In this document: positions 43,030 to 51,232 of the stretch, piece by piece
Layout: every line of letters begins with the position of its first letter
How positions within the stretch are numbered: the stretch's first letter is position 1
NCBI GenBank assembly: GCA_016789305.1
Contig: JAEURJ010000007.1
Span: forward strand, 310,001-374,000
Length of the DNA: 64,000 bases
DNA from: Anaerolineales bacterium
Lineage (GTDB): Bacteria; Chloroflexota; Anaerolineae; Anaerolineales; Villigracilaceae
Direction: 5' to 3'
Program-made: the position numbers and the translations under genes
The notes under the pieces: generated by a model
Told to the model about the DNA's origin: nothing
The model's input: only the letters and a program-made list of their open reading frames with translations
The model's database searches: none

Positions 43030-44619
43030 TTACCCGCGCGTATAAGAGGCTTCCTGTCCCTGACGTTGGCGGGTCTGCTGAATATAATCGCGGACCAGTT
43101 GCGGTGGGTGGGGCTGTGTACCGCCCATGATCAAATACCCGGGTGCCCAGAAATCTCCAGATGGATTTTCCTTTTTGTAACGTGGAAACTCATGGAATAT
43201 TTTTTCGGAAATTTGCTGGCGCATGATCCGCATCAGGTAGCCGGGGGATGTATTCGGTTGGACATTCACCACCCATTGCAGGTATTCCGGGCGAACAGCA
43301 AGATATTCGAGCCTCCAGCCAAAGGCAATGCACACATTGGGCAGCCACTCATCCATGCGTTCGGAAAGATCGCCGGTAATGAAATGAGATGAAAACCGCG
43401 GTACCAAAAGACAGGCATAGGTGAGATGATACAGGCCGGCTGTGACCGGTTCCATGACCAATTTTCGTGCTGCTTCAGTGGTTGGGCTTTCGCGGGTGAC
43501 ATCATGATCGTTTACCGGCTTTGCCACGGGAGTTTCCGGCCGTTGCTGCGGGCGTGCAGGTGCTGCTGGTGCGTTTACATCGACATCATCAAACCCAACT
43601 TTTGCCTGGCTGAAATCCACTTTTTGAACCGGAGTTGGTACGGGGGATTGTTGTATGGAAGGTGGTGAATTTCGGTTGTAAGCCGTTGCATTGGAAAGCG
43701 GGACCGAAATGCGGGTTTGATTGGGGTCGAATGGCTCACGCGGTTGTGAAGGATGTGCTTCCCGCTTTGAGGATGGGTTTGGTGAAGGAACATTGCTTAA
43801 GATGTTCGAGATTTGTGGAACTTCTTCTTCCGCTTCGGCTACCGGTTCGCTTACTTTATATGACTGCGTATTGCCTTTTTCATTATCCAGATTGGTGACC
43901 AACTGGCTGGCTTGTGAGCGGATGGTGCTAAACGGAGTCTCTGCGTCGAAAACAAGAGCAAGCACAACGTCGGTGCCGAGGCGGGTGGCGTACAACATGT
44001 GCTCGGCACGCGTGCTCTCGAGTCGGATAAATCGAAGAAGGTCTGCGCCTTTTTGTCCATCCCAATTGCGGGTGACGGTTTGAGCGACTTCTTTTGCGGC
44101 AGTTTGTGAAAGTCCACCGGCGTATGCCCACAGATCGTTCTTGCGTGTGATCAACGCGGCCTGTGAAGATGATTCAAGGGTGAGGCGGGTGAGATGTTGC
44201 GCAGCCTTGGTTACATCGTTCAACCATGGATGGGTTTTTGAATCAATTGCAGCCGGGATGGGGGTGGTGTTGGGTTTGCTGATTGCAGTTAAGAAGTCTG
44301 ACATATCGAATGGTTTCCTTACCAGGATCCACGGACGCAGGCTGTCGAAGGCGGGAGGGTTTTGTTTTTCATCACAGATGATGACGAGGTTAATGCTCTC
44401 GCTGATGGTGCGAAGGGAGAGTCCAATCTCCTGAACGGCATCTTCCCCAAGGGCAAGATCGAGCATGGCTAATGGAATGCCCGATTTATCGGCGTGCACG
44501 ATTGCTGTTTCCTTGTTCGAGGCAAGGTGAATCCGATACAGATCCGTCTCTTCCATTGTTTGACGGATCGAATTCCCCGTGTTCTTGGAGCTGGTAACAA
44601 CAAGGATATCGGCAGGCAT
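43030..44619 (-). CDS. Mosaic protein: receiver-like, roadblock-like and C-terminal IS200/Y1-transposase-like domains
   Basis: 529 residues. Residues about 3-120 look like a receiver domain (ADILVVTSSKNTGNSIRQTM; PLAMLDLALGEDAVQ; WILVRKPFDM). Residues about 125-250 resemble a roadblock/LC7 domain (AALITRKNDLWAYAGGLSQT; HMLYATRLGTDVVLALVFDA). A disordered Pro/Ser/Asn-rich linker covers about 255-390. From about 395 a Y1/IS200-type transposase fold follows: LEYLAVRPEYLQWVVNV aligns with the usual VMPDHVHLLV, and GDFWAPGYLIMGG and RDYIQQTRQ with the later motifs. Both histidines of the HUH motif are replaced (DHVH reads EYLQ), so DNA cleavage is unlikely. The start at 44619 follows a -35/-10 pair placed for leaderless initiation; an upstream TTG at 44691 lies inside that promoter. 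Function unknown; signalling or nucleic-acid binding is inferred. Confidence 0.75.
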   Translation of the reverse strand: MPADILVVTSSKNTGNSIRQTMEETDLYRIHLASNKETAIVHADKSGIPLAMLDLALGEDAVQEIGLSLRTISESINLVIICDEKQNPPAFDSLRPWILVRKPFDMSDFLTAISKPNTTPIPAAIDSKTHPWLNDVTKAAQHLTRLTLESSSQAALITRKNDLWAYAGGLSQTAAKEVAQTVTRNWDGQKGADLLRFIRLESTRAEHMLYATRLGTDVVLALVFDAETPFSTIRSQASQLVTNLDNEKGNTQSYKVSEPVAEAEEEVPQISNILSNVPSPNPSSKREAHPSQPREPFDPNQTRISVPLSNATAYNRNSPPSIQQSPVPTPVQKVDFSQAKVGFDDVDVNAPAAPARPQQRPETPVAKPVNDHDVTRESPTTEAARKLVMEPVTAGLYHLTYACLLVPRFSSHFITGDLSERMDEWLPNVCIAFGWRLEYLAVRPEYLQWVVNVQPNTSPGYLMRIMRQQISEKIFHEFPRYKKENPSGDFWAPGYLIMGGTQPHPPQLVRDYIQQTRQRQGQEASYTRG

Positions 44620-44655
44620 TTTATAAAGTTTATCACCCCTTGACCCGATAATCAA
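44620..44655 (-). promoter_or_regulatory. Promoter of the receiver-roadblock-Y1 gene
   Basis: On the minus strand TTGATT (44655-44650) and TAAACT (44632-44627) are 17 bases apart, and the ATG follows seven bases after the -10. This predicts a leaderless or nearly leaderless mRNA starting at 44619. An AGGGG stretch lies within the spacer and is too far from the ATG to be a good ribosome site. Confidence 0.55.
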
Positions 44656-44772
44656 GCCACGCAAGGGGTCCAAAAAGCCTATTTCTGACAAATTTGTCTA
44701 TTCGACTTGATATTTGCGCGGGATTGTGCTATTAACAATGAAGAACTTCAAATAGATATAAGGGCGTGTCAT

Positions 44773-45603
44773 ATGCATAGAGAACGAGTTTCAGAAAATG
44801 TTTTTTGGTTTCAAAGTGAAGTGTACGCGCAGGTAACAGCCGGGGTGATCGTTGGCCCGCAATGGGCCGTGGTGATCGATACCCTCGCCCTGCCCGAGGA
44901 GACGCTGGGGATGCGCGAATTTATCGAACATGAGTTGGGGGTGCAGGTCCGTTATGTGATCAACACCCATTATCATGCCGATCATTCCTGGGGAAACTGC
45001 TTCTTCCCGGGCGCCAGTGTGATCGCCCATGCGAATTGTCGTGACTTGCTGGAGGAGTTTGGAAAACCTTCTTTGGAAGGTGCCCGCAAGCAAAACCCGG
45101 CACTGCGGAATGTAAAGATCGTTCTTCCCCACCTGACGTTTGCCTCCGGTGAGTTGACCATGCGCGTCGGGAAGAAGAATCTGATCATCTCCCAGGCATT
45201 CGGCCACAGCAACGATGGCATCTCCGTGCTGGTGGAGGAGGACCGCGTGCTGTTTGCCGGTGACTCGTTCATGCCGCTTCCCTATGTGGTGGATGGCGAC
45301 ATCGACGACATGCTGGCTTCGATCAAAAAAGTGGGACGCATGGGACTGGAAAACATCATTCAAGGCCACGGAGATATCATCCTGCGCGGCGAGATCGATG
45401 CGGCGGTACGCGAGAACACCAACTACTTGAATAACATCAAGAAGGCGGTGAAATCCGCGGGCAAACGCAAGAACGTGGAAGAATATCTTGAGACGATCAA
45501 CATCGAAGATTGCGGCAAGAGCCGGGTGCATCTCGGCGGCCTGGCCGTAACCCTGCACGAACGCAACCTGCGGGCCCTGTATCGCCAAATGCATGGCGAG
45601 TAG
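44773..45603 (+). CDS. Metallo-beta-lactamase-fold hydrolase
   Basis: 276 residues from the ATG at 44773, which has AAGGGCG upstream. Metal-binding motifs are NTHYHADHSWGN near residue 88 (HxHxDH), the His in FGHSNDGISVL near residue 150, the Asp in LFAGDSFMP near 168 and a final His in IIQGHGDIIL. The C-terminal 80 residues are helical (YLNNIKKAVKSAGKRKN). It hydrolyses an ester, thioester or similar bond; the substrate is not evident. It has no signal peptide. A hairpin terminator follows. Confidence 0.85.
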   Translation: MHRERVSENVFWFQSEVYAQVTAGVIVGPQWAVVIDTLALPEETLGMREFIEHELGVQVRYVINTHYHADHSWGNCFFPGASVIAHANCRDLLEEFGKPSLEGARKQNPALRNVKIVLPHLTFASGELTMRVGKKNLIISQAFGHSNDGISVLVEEDRVLFAGDSFMPLPYVVDGDIDDMLASIKKVGRMGLENIIQGHGDIILRGEIDAAVRENTNYLNNIKKAVKSAGKRKNVEEYLETINIEDCGKSRVHLGGLAVTLHERNLRALYRQMHGE

Positions 45604-45625
45604 GTTGACGACCATGAATCTTGAA

Positions 45626-45669
45626 AAAATGTTGCAGTGTGGAATTTGCACCTGCAGCATTTTAATTTA
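45626..45669 (+). terminator. Rho-independent terminator
   Basis: A 12-bp stem AAAATGTTGCAG/CTGCAGCATTTT with one G-U pair and a 14-base loop, followed by a T-rich stretch. It ends the MBL hydrolase gene just before the YqhA-like gene. Confidence 0.65.
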
Positions 45670-45682
45670 CAGGATATGAGAA

Positions 45683-46135
45683 ATGAAATTTATTCTTGAA
45701 AAATCGCGTTATCTGGCTTTGATCGGAGTGCTTTCATTGTTGGTTGCGGCGGTTGCTGCCTTTGGCTGGGGTACGCTCAAAACGATCACCACGGTTTTCC
45801 TGGTGATTCAATCGATGGGGAAGGAAGCTTCGATTACCGTTGAATTCATCGAGATCGTGGATGCGTTTTTGATCGCAACCGCCATCCTGATCTTTGCTGT
45901 CAGCCTGTATGAGTTATTCATCGATAAGCTGGATCTGCCGGATTGGATGCTGGCGCACAACTTGTATGAATTAAAGGGGAAATTAAGCAGCATGATCGTG
46001 CTGGTCATAGGTGTGAAGTTCCTGCAAAAATTATTGGAAGTGAAGGACACGGAAGATTTGTTGAGAACGGGCATTGCCACGGCTTTGATGTCTGCTGTGT
46101 TGATCGCCTTCGGGTATTTTGGCAAGAAGGATTGA
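45683..46135 (+). CDS. YqhA/UPF0114-family membrane protein
   Basis: 150 residues with four hydrophobic segments (about 8-30, 50-75, 100-115 and 125-145). It shows the family's typical phrases KSRYLALIGVLSLLVAA and FAVSLYELFIDKLDLPDWM. The function of this inner membrane family is unknown. The start has AGGATATGAG upstream. It ends 16 bases before the cysteine-peptidase-like gene, so the two may be co-transcribed. Confidence 0.85.
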   Translation: MKFILEKSRYLALIGVLSLLVAAVAAFGWGTLKTITTVFLVIQSMGKEASITVEFIEIVDAFLIATAILIFAVSLYELFIDKLDLPDWMLAHNLYELKGKLSSMIVLVIGVKFLQKLLEVKDTEDLLRTGIATALMSAVLIAFGYFGKKD

Positions 46136-46151
46136 TTTCTATAGGTTTTCT

Positions 46152-46727
46152 ATGCCGAATTATTCAAAAATAGGTGGAGGCCTCCCGCCCTTTCAACAGG
46201 GTGGTTTGGATTCGCTATGCGGGCTGTATAGCATCATCAATGCCGAACGGTTCATCAACCATTCGTCCGATGAGGAGACTCAACAGCTGTTTGATGATCT
46301 CATTCATTATCTCGCCCGTCGCAAGCTCCTCAGCAAGTTTTTGATCGGCGGCATTATTCATTCCGAAATGCTGGTCATTTTGAAAAAAGTGGTGGGGAAT
46401 AAACGCATCTCGAATGTGCAAATTCCCTGGCGCGGCGTGCCCAACCCGGATCTGACGACATTCTGGAAATCCATGCAGTACTTTTTGGATGGCACCCCGG
46501 GCCGTTCGATCATTCTCGGCCTGCAAGGCTATCACGATCACTGGACCGTGATCGAGAAGATCACCAACCGCTCCATTTTGTTGTACGATTCCTCGTTGAT
46601 CAAAGTCCTGCCGCGCTCTCGCTGCACGACGGTCTATGCCACCTGGAAGCGCAAACACCTGCTCCTACCCGCGCAGACGTATTTCCTCTCGAACGAAGTG
46701 CAGGATATCAGCCAGTACGATTATTAG
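46152..46727 (+). CDS. Papain-like cysteine peptidase-fold protein of unknown function
   Basis: 191 residues from the ATG at 46152. The sequence QGGLDSLCGLYSIINA near residue 20 looks like the glutamine-and-cysteine active site of papain-like or C39-type peptidases (oxyanion Gln, nucleophile Cys). GYHDHWTVIEK near residue 135 supplies the histidine and LLYDSSLI near 150 a plausible Asp. No signal peptide or membrane segment. The fold call rests on these three motifs only, and no substrate or secretion partner is visible. Possible roles include protein processing or a stress effector. Confidence 0.7.
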   Translation: MPNYSKIGGGLPPFQQGGLDSLCGLYSIINAERFINHSSDEETQQLFDDLIHYLARRKLLSKFLIGGIIHSEMLVILKKVVGNKRISNVQIPWRGVPNPDLTTFWKSMQYFLDGTPGRSIILGLQGYHDHWTVIEKITNRSILLYDSSLIKVLPRSRCTTVYATWKRKHLLLPAQTYFLSNEVQDISQYDY

Positions 46728-46789
46728 AAAATCTCGAATGGCCCGTTTGAGAGGGAGAATGCCACATAGTAATTGGATTGGCGAATCTT

Positions 46790-47164
46790 ATGAAAAATGA
46801 CTTAAACGAACAGCTCTCCCGGTTGGCAAAGGAAGAATACTGTTATCTCACCACAAAAGGACGCAAAACAGGCAAGCCGCATGAGATCGAGATCTGGTTT
46901 GGGGTGAATGGAAACTCCATCTATCTTTTGTCCGGCGGTGGGGATGACTCGGATTGGGTCAAGAACCTGCGTGCGGATCCGAATGTGACGGTGCGAATTG
47001 GAAAACAAACTTTCAAAGGTACTGCGCGGATCGTGCGGAATATTGAAGAAGAGTCGATGGCGCGACCGATGCTGGCGGCCAAGTACCAACGCTGGAAAGA
47101 GGGCAAGCCGATGAGCGAATGGGGCAGGACGGCGTTGGTGGTGGGGATTGAGTTAAAGTTGTAG
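46790..47164 (+). CDS. Ddn-like (nitroreductase/deazaflavin-type) beta-barrel oxidoreductase
   Basis: 124 residues with the family pattern LTTKGRKTGKPHEIEIWFG, then YLLSGGGDDSDWVKNLRADP and VTVRIGKQTFKGTARIV. Split-barrel proteins of this family bind F420 or FMN and reduce nitro compounds or quinones. The start is uncertain because no good ribosome site precedes ATG 46790; a TTG at 46778 is an alternative. It ends before a hairpin terminator. Cofactor is not established. Confidence 0.8.
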   Translation: MKNDLNEQLSRLAKEEYCYLTTKGRKTGKPHEIEIWFGVNGNSIYLLSGGGDDSDWVKNLRADPNVTVRIGKQTFKGTARIVRNIEEESMARPMLAAKYQRWKEGKPMSEWGRTALVVGIELKL

Positions 47165-47186
47165 AATCTGCAAATAAAATGAAATT

Positions 47187-47226
47187 AAGATGACCAAAGC
47201 CCCATGACTTTTGGTCATCTTTTCTT
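47187..47226 (+). terminator. Rho-independent terminator
   Basis: A 12-bp stem AAGATGACCAAA/TTTGGTCATCTT (47187-47198 with 47210-47221) followed by TTTCTTTT. It ends the Ddn-like gene and lies just before the HAD gene. Confidence 0.85.
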
Positions 47227-47252
47227 TTGGAGATTCCGATTAAAATCCTGCG

Positions 47253-47774
47253 ATGGATAAGAGATCATTGCGTTATCCGAATGTGCTTTTTGACTGGGGC
47301 GATACCGTGATGCACGATAACCCTGCCTTAACCACGCCCATGGTGGAATGGCCGAAGATCAAGGTTGTTGAAGGCATTGCAGAGGTCTTGCAAGACCTTT
47401 ATGCCAGTGGACGGCGGATCATCCTGGCCACCAGCGCGTCCGTTTCCGATGAGGGTCAAATTCGCGGGGCGTTGGCACGTGTTGAACTCGATACTTATTT
47501 TTCACAGATCTATTGTTTTAAGAATACACACCTGCAAAAAAACGAGGCGTTTTATCATCATGTGTTGAACGACCTTGGCGTTTCTGCGGCCGATGCCTTG
47601 ATGGTTGGGGATAGCTTCGAAAAGGATGTGCAAACCCCGAACACTTTGGGTATCTTTGCGGTGTGGTTCAACCCGGTTTCAGATGAGATATTTAATGATG
47701 AGCTGCATATCACGGTTCATTCGATGCAGGAATTGCGCGCGTTTTTCAACTCTTTGGATTCAAATGGTGTGTAG
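47253..47774 (+). CDS. HAD-family hydrolase
   Basis: 173 residues, a single HAD domain without a large cap. Motif I is FDWGDTVM with the nucleophile and general-acid aspartates near residues 14-17. Motif II is LATSAS near 70, the conserved Lys is in LQKNE, and motif IV is VGDSFEKDV near 125. It should be a phosphatase acting on a small substrate in the cytoplasm. TAAAAT (47241-47246) lies six bases before the ATG and no ribosome site is seen, suggesting leaderless initiation. It is followed 16 bases later by the amylase gene. Confidence 0.85.
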   Translation: MDKRSLRYPNVLFDWGDTVMHDNPALTTPMVEWPKIKVVEGIAEVLQDLYASGRRIILATSASVSDEGQIRGALARVELDTYFSQIYCFKNTHLQKNEAFYHHVLNDLGVSAADALMVGDSFEKDVQTPNTLGIFAVWFNPVSDEIFNDELHITVHSMQELRAFFNSLDSNGV

Positions 47775-47790
47775 ATAAGGAGAAATCAAG

Positions 47791-49125
47791 ATGGGTGTGA
47801 TGATGCAAACGTTTCACTGGGATTGCCCTCGTGAAGACAAAAAGGAATTTCAATGGTGGAGCTTTATCAACGAGAAGGTGCCCGCATTGGCGAAGGTGGG
47901 ATTTACCTCGTTGTGGTTGCCGCCGATTCACAAGGCGGCGAATCTCGCGGGACCTTCGATGGGCTATGACCCATATGATTACTATGACCTCGGCGAGTTC
48001 GACCAGAAGGGCACGATCCCGACCTGGTTTGGCACGCGCAAAGAGTTGGAGTCGCTCATTGAAAGCGCACACAAGCATCGATTAAGTGTGATCGCGGATA
48101 TCGTCATCAACCACAACAGCGGGGCGGATTCGCAGGAAGTGAATCCCATCACCGGTCAATCGCGCTGGACGAAGTTCAATCCGAAGAGTGGAAAGTTCCC
48201 ACGCGATTGGCAGTCGTTTCACCCAAGCATGTATGAATCGTGGGACGAGATGACCTTCGGTGACATGCCCGACCTTTCGCATCGCAATCCATATGTATAT
48301 GCTGAATTACTTAAGCTGATGCGCTGGCTGATCGAGGAAGTGGGATTCGATGGTTTTCGTTATGACTTTGTCAAAGGCTATGGCGCGAACACCATCACGG
48401 CCATTCAGGAATATCGATACATGCGTGATGGAAAGCCGTTCGTGCCGTACGGCGTCGCTGAATATTGGGACTCGGCCTCGAACACGTTGAACTGGGTCAA
48501 TGCGGCGAACTTCTCCAACTCCAATCCCGTCGATGCATTTGATTTTCCCCTGCGCGAATTGCTCAAGGGTATGTGCGATCAATATGGCTTCGGTTTGAAA
48601 AGTTTGGTGAACGGTGATTCGATCCTGAAAGCGCAACCGCAAAGCACGGTGACCTTCGTGGAGAATCATGACCTGCGCGACGAAGGCCGCCCCATTACAA
48701 ACGATAAGCTGCTTGCCTATTCCTACATTTTGACCCACGAAGGCTTTCCCTGTGTATTCTGGAAGGATTATTACAACTTCAATCTTGCCCTGGAAAATAC
48801 GCCCAATGGAATCGCAGCCCTGGTTTCTGCTCATGAAAAATATGCGGGTGGAAGTACATCCGTGTTGTATCTTTCAGATGATTTATACATTATGCAGCGC
48901 GGCGGATATGGCGACCAACCCGGCCTGATCTATATACTCAACAATCGCGGCGACCGCTGGGATGGCAATTGGGCCAACACTCAATGGCGCAACGCGGAGA
49001 TGGCTCCCGTGGCGTGGTGGAGCAAAACGGATATGGCCCCGCCGATCTCGCAGCATACCGATGCCGATGGACGTGCGCAATTCTTTGCAGGTCCGCGTGG
49101 GTTTGCGGTGTATGCCGTCAAATAA
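47791..49125 (+). CDS. GH13 alpha-amylase, cytoplasmic type
   Basis: 444 residues, no signal peptide. The start MGVMMQTFHWD and the motif VIADIVINHN are like cytoplasmic GH13 subfamily 5 amylases. Catalytic residues are visible: nucleophile Asp in GFRYDFVKGY near residue 190, acid Glu in GVAEYWDS near 225, and transition-state Asp in FVENHDLRDEG near 290. It cleaves alpha-1,4 glucans such as glycogen inside the cell. RBS AAGGAGAAAT lies just upstream of the ATG. The YbaK-like gene follows nine bases later. Confidence 0.93.
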   Translation: MGVMMQTFHWDCPREDKKEFQWWSFINEKVPALAKVGFTSLWLPPIHKAANLAGPSMGYDPYDYYDLGEFDQKGTIPTWFGTRKELESLIESAHKHRLSVIADIVINHNSGADSQEVNPITGQSRWTKFNPKSGKFPRDWQSFHPSMYESWDEMTFGDMPDLSHRNPYVYAELLKLMRWLIEEVGFDGFRYDFVKGYGANTITAIQEYRYMRDGKPFVPYGVAEYWDSASNTLNWVNAANFSNSNPVDAFDFPLRELLKGMCDQYGFGLKSLVNGDSILKAQPQSTVTFVENHDLRDEGRPITNDKLLAYSYILTHEGFPCVFWKDYYNFNLALENTPNGIAALVSAHEKYAGGSTSVLYLSDDLYIMQRGGYGDQPGLIYILNNRGDRWDGNWANTQWRNAEMAPVAWWSKTDMAPPISQHTDADGRAQFFAGPRGFAVYAVK

Positions 49126-49134
49126 AGGCGCAAA

Positions 49135-49620
49135 ATGACAGATATTCACGAACAACTTAAGGCATTGTTGGATAAAGAAGGTGCTATCTATCGCGTGCTT
49201 GAACATGAAGCCGAAGGTCGTACGGAATTCATTACGAAAATTCGCGGCAATCGAATCGAGCAGGCAATCAAATCCATGGTGGTGCAGGTGCGCATGAGCA
49301 AGAAGGAAAACCTGTGCTATCTGGCCAATGTCCCCGGCGATTGCCGCGTGGATTTTGACTCGATCAAGGCGCATTTCAATGCAGATAGCATTGGCATGGC
49401 GCCGCGTGAAAAAGCGGAAGCGCTGACCGGCTGTGTGATCGGTTCGATCCCGCCTTTCAGTTTTAATGAAAAACTCGGCCTGCTTGCCGACCCGATGATC
49501 CGCGAAAATGAAGAAGTCGTTTTCAATGCTGGAAGTCTCGAAAGATCCATCTTCATGAAGATGGAGGATTACTTCCGTATTGCCAACCCGCAAGAGGTGA
49601 AGATCGCGCTCCGCGGATGA
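49135..49620 (+). CDS. YbaK/EbsC-like aminoacyl-tRNA deacylase domain protein
   Basis: 161 residues with the YbaK/ProRS-editing fold: YRVLEHEAEGRTEF at the start, MVVQVRMSKKENLCYLANVP in the middle (about 55-70), GDCRVDFDSI, and CVIGSIPPFSF near residue 105. Free-standing members remove mischarged amino acids from tRNA. Specificity unknown. It is the third gene in a tight HAD-amylase-YbaK run, which does not suggest a common pathway. Confidence 0.85.
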   Translation: MTDIHEQLKALLDKEGAIYRVLEHEAEGRTEFITKIRGNRIEQAIKSMVVQVRMSKKENLCYLANVPGDCRVDFDSIKAHFNADSIGMAPREKAEALTGCVIGSIPPFSFNEKLGLLADPMIRENEEVVFNAGSLERSIFMKMEDYFRIANPQEVKIALRG

Positions 49621-49641
49621 TTTTTTTCTTAGAGGTACCTA

Positions 49642-50211
49642 ATGAGCAATGATGACTTTGACAGAAAATTGGATAAAGCGGTTGAAAATTACGAGAAGGG
49701 ATTTGATAAGGTTGCCGGCAAAGCAGGGAAGGCAATCGATGTGGTGGGCCGCGGCGCAAATCGGCTGTATATTGGCTGTATCACCATTTTTGCAAACCTG
49801 TTCTTTTGCGCCTTTTGTTTGTGGGGGGCATATGCCGCAAGTGTAAGCTGGCGTTTGCAAACTGCCGGGGAAATCACTACAGGTACGGTTGCCCGCCTGG
49901 AAGAAAGCAAGACCAGTGAGGGATACTGTTGTGTTTACTCCCCGGTGGTTGAGTTTGAGGTCAATGGTCAGACATATTCCTTTGAAAATGACAATGCAGA
50001 CAATACTTCTGATTATCAAATTGGCGAAGAAGTATCTGTGTTGTATGATCCTGCCAATCCGGGCACGGCGCAGATCAATACATTTTACGACCGCTGGTTA
50101 TTTCCGATCATTATCATCCCGGCAATGATCTTTGCCGCCTTGCTGTTCGATTTCTTTATGATCCGTTCCTGGCGCCGCGGTGACGACTTATTAAGTGAAC
50201 AATTGGTTTAA
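49642..50211 (+). CDS. DUF3592-type membrane protein
   Basis: 189 residues. A charged N-terminal 35-residue region (DKAVENYEKGFDKVAGKAGK) precedes a hydrophobic segment (about 45-70), an extracytoplasmic beta-rich domain with the DUF3592 phrases SPVVEFEVNGQTYSF and VLYDPANPGTAQ, and a second hydrophobic segment (about 150-172). The family is of unknown function. The next gene, 50246-50707, is a paralogue that starts 34 bases after this stop. Confidence 0.85.
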   Translation: MSNDDFDRKLDKAVENYEKGFDKVAGKAGKAIDVVGRGANRLYIGCITIFANLFFCAFCLWGAYAASVSWRLQTAGEITTGTVARLEESKTSEGYCCVYSPVVEFEVNGQTYSFENDNADNTSDYQIGEEVSVLYDPANPGTAQINTFYDRWLFPIIIIPAMIFAALLFDFFMIRSWRRGDDLLSEQLV

Positions 50212-50245
50212 TAAACAAACGACATTCAAACTTTGGAGGTATGCC

Positions 50246-50707
50246 ATGCAAGCAGGTAATCAATCGTTTTCACAGGGTGATACTCAAGCGCCCCGCCGTA
50301 AATTAGGATGTGCATTCATCCTGCTCCCGATCAGTGCCGTGATCCTGTTGGGCGTCAGCATTTGGTACGCCTATTCCAGTTATATCTTTGCAACCACCGG
50401 TGTGGAAGTGCCGGGCACAGTGGTTCGCCTCGAGTCCTCCTATTCGGATGGCAGCACCACCTATTCACCGGTGTTTAGTTATACTTATGAAGGAAAACAA
50501 TACGAATACGAAAGCGTCAATTCATCCTATCCGCCGTCCAATCAAGTGGGCGATGTGGAAACACTTTTGGTCAACCCCAACAACCCAGGCAAGGCACGTC
50601 AGAACAGCGTGTGGGAACTTTGGCTGCTCCCCTGCATTTTGTGCCCCACCTCGCTTGTAATGATCGCTCTTTCGATCGGAGTTCCCTTGATGGTTCGCAG
50701 AATGTAA
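50246..50707 (+). CDS. DUF3592-type membrane protein, paralogue
   Basis: 153 residues from the ATG at 50246, which has GGAGG six bases upstream; in-frame codons further upstream overlap the previous gene. The order is hydrophobic segment (about 22-45), beta-rich domain with SPVFSYTYEGKQYEYES and LLVNPNNPGKARQ, and hydrophobic segment (about 125-148). Same family as the preceding gene, so the pair arose by duplication. No function assigned. Confidence 0.85.
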   Translation: MQAGNQSFSQGDTQAPRRKLGCAFILLPISAVILLGVSIWYAYSSYIFATTGVEVPGTVVRLESSYSDGSTTYSPVFSYTYEGKQYEYESVNSSYPPSNQVGDVETLLVNPNNPGKARQNSVWELWLLPCILCPTSLVMIALSIGVPLMVRRM

Positions 50708-50814
50708 TATATGGATTTAATCTGACAGATGGCACGTTCCCTGCTGGATGAATTCCCCGCCTCGTTACCGACCGAATGCCTGCCTCTATCCATTGATCTT
50801 CGTCATAGCTCTGG

Positions 50815-50840
50815 AATCGGACAGCTTGCTGTCCGATTTT
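50815..50840 (+). terminator. Rho-independent terminator
   Basis: Stem AATCGGACAGC/GCTGTCCGATT (50815-50825 with 50828-50838) with a very short loop and a TT tail. It closes the DUF3592 pair. A TATAAT box at 50846-50851 immediately follows and probably starts the next transcript, with a leader of about 35 bases to the ATG at 50888. Confidence 0.65.
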
Positions 50841-50887
50841 GGTAATATAATTTCAGCGCTTTTAGTAATAAAATCAGGATAGTAAAC

Positions 50888-51232
50888 ATGTACGAGCATC
50901 ACAAACAGCCACTTGCGAAAAGATCAGTATTTGCCAAACGGTTGGCATTGAATGGCATCATCGGCTTGATTTTGTTGATGGTTTCGCTTGGGGTTGGGAT
51001 GCTCGGTTATCACTTCCTTGAAGGACTTTCGTGGATCGATTCGCTGTTGAATGCCTCGATGATCCTTGGAGGTATGGGCCCGGTGAATCCCATACATACT
51101 ACTGCGGGAAAGTTGTTTGCATCTTTTTACGCCATCTATTCAGGCGTCATCCTGTTGGCCTCCGTAGGCATTCTTGCCACGCCGATCTTTCACCGTTTCC
51201 TGCATCATTTTCATTTGGCGGAAGATAAATGA
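50888..51232 (+). CDS. Two-helix potassium-channel-like membrane protein with non-canonical pore
   Basis: 114 residues: a basic N-terminus, helix (about 23-45), a hydrophobic re-entrant-looking segment WIDSLLNASMILGGMGPVN (about 47-66), a second helix (about 72-98) and a basic tail HRFLHHFHLAEDK. The order helix, pore segment, helix is that of two-TM ion channels, but the usual TVGYGD selectivity filter is absent, replaced by ILGGMGP. It may be an ion channel with altered selectivity, or a channel-derived structural protein. Its stop overlaps the next gene in ATGA. Confidence 0.65.
   Translation: MYEHHKQPLAKRSVFAKRLALNGIIGLILLMVSLGVGMLGYHFLEGLSWIDSLLNASMILGGMGPVNPIHTTAGKLFASFYAIYSGVILLASVGILATPIFHRFLHHFHLAEDK

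Noticed and set aside
43030..44619. Calling the Y1-like domain an active IS200-type transposase
   Set aside because: Both HUH histidines are replaced and no insertion-sequence ends or hairpins were found around it.
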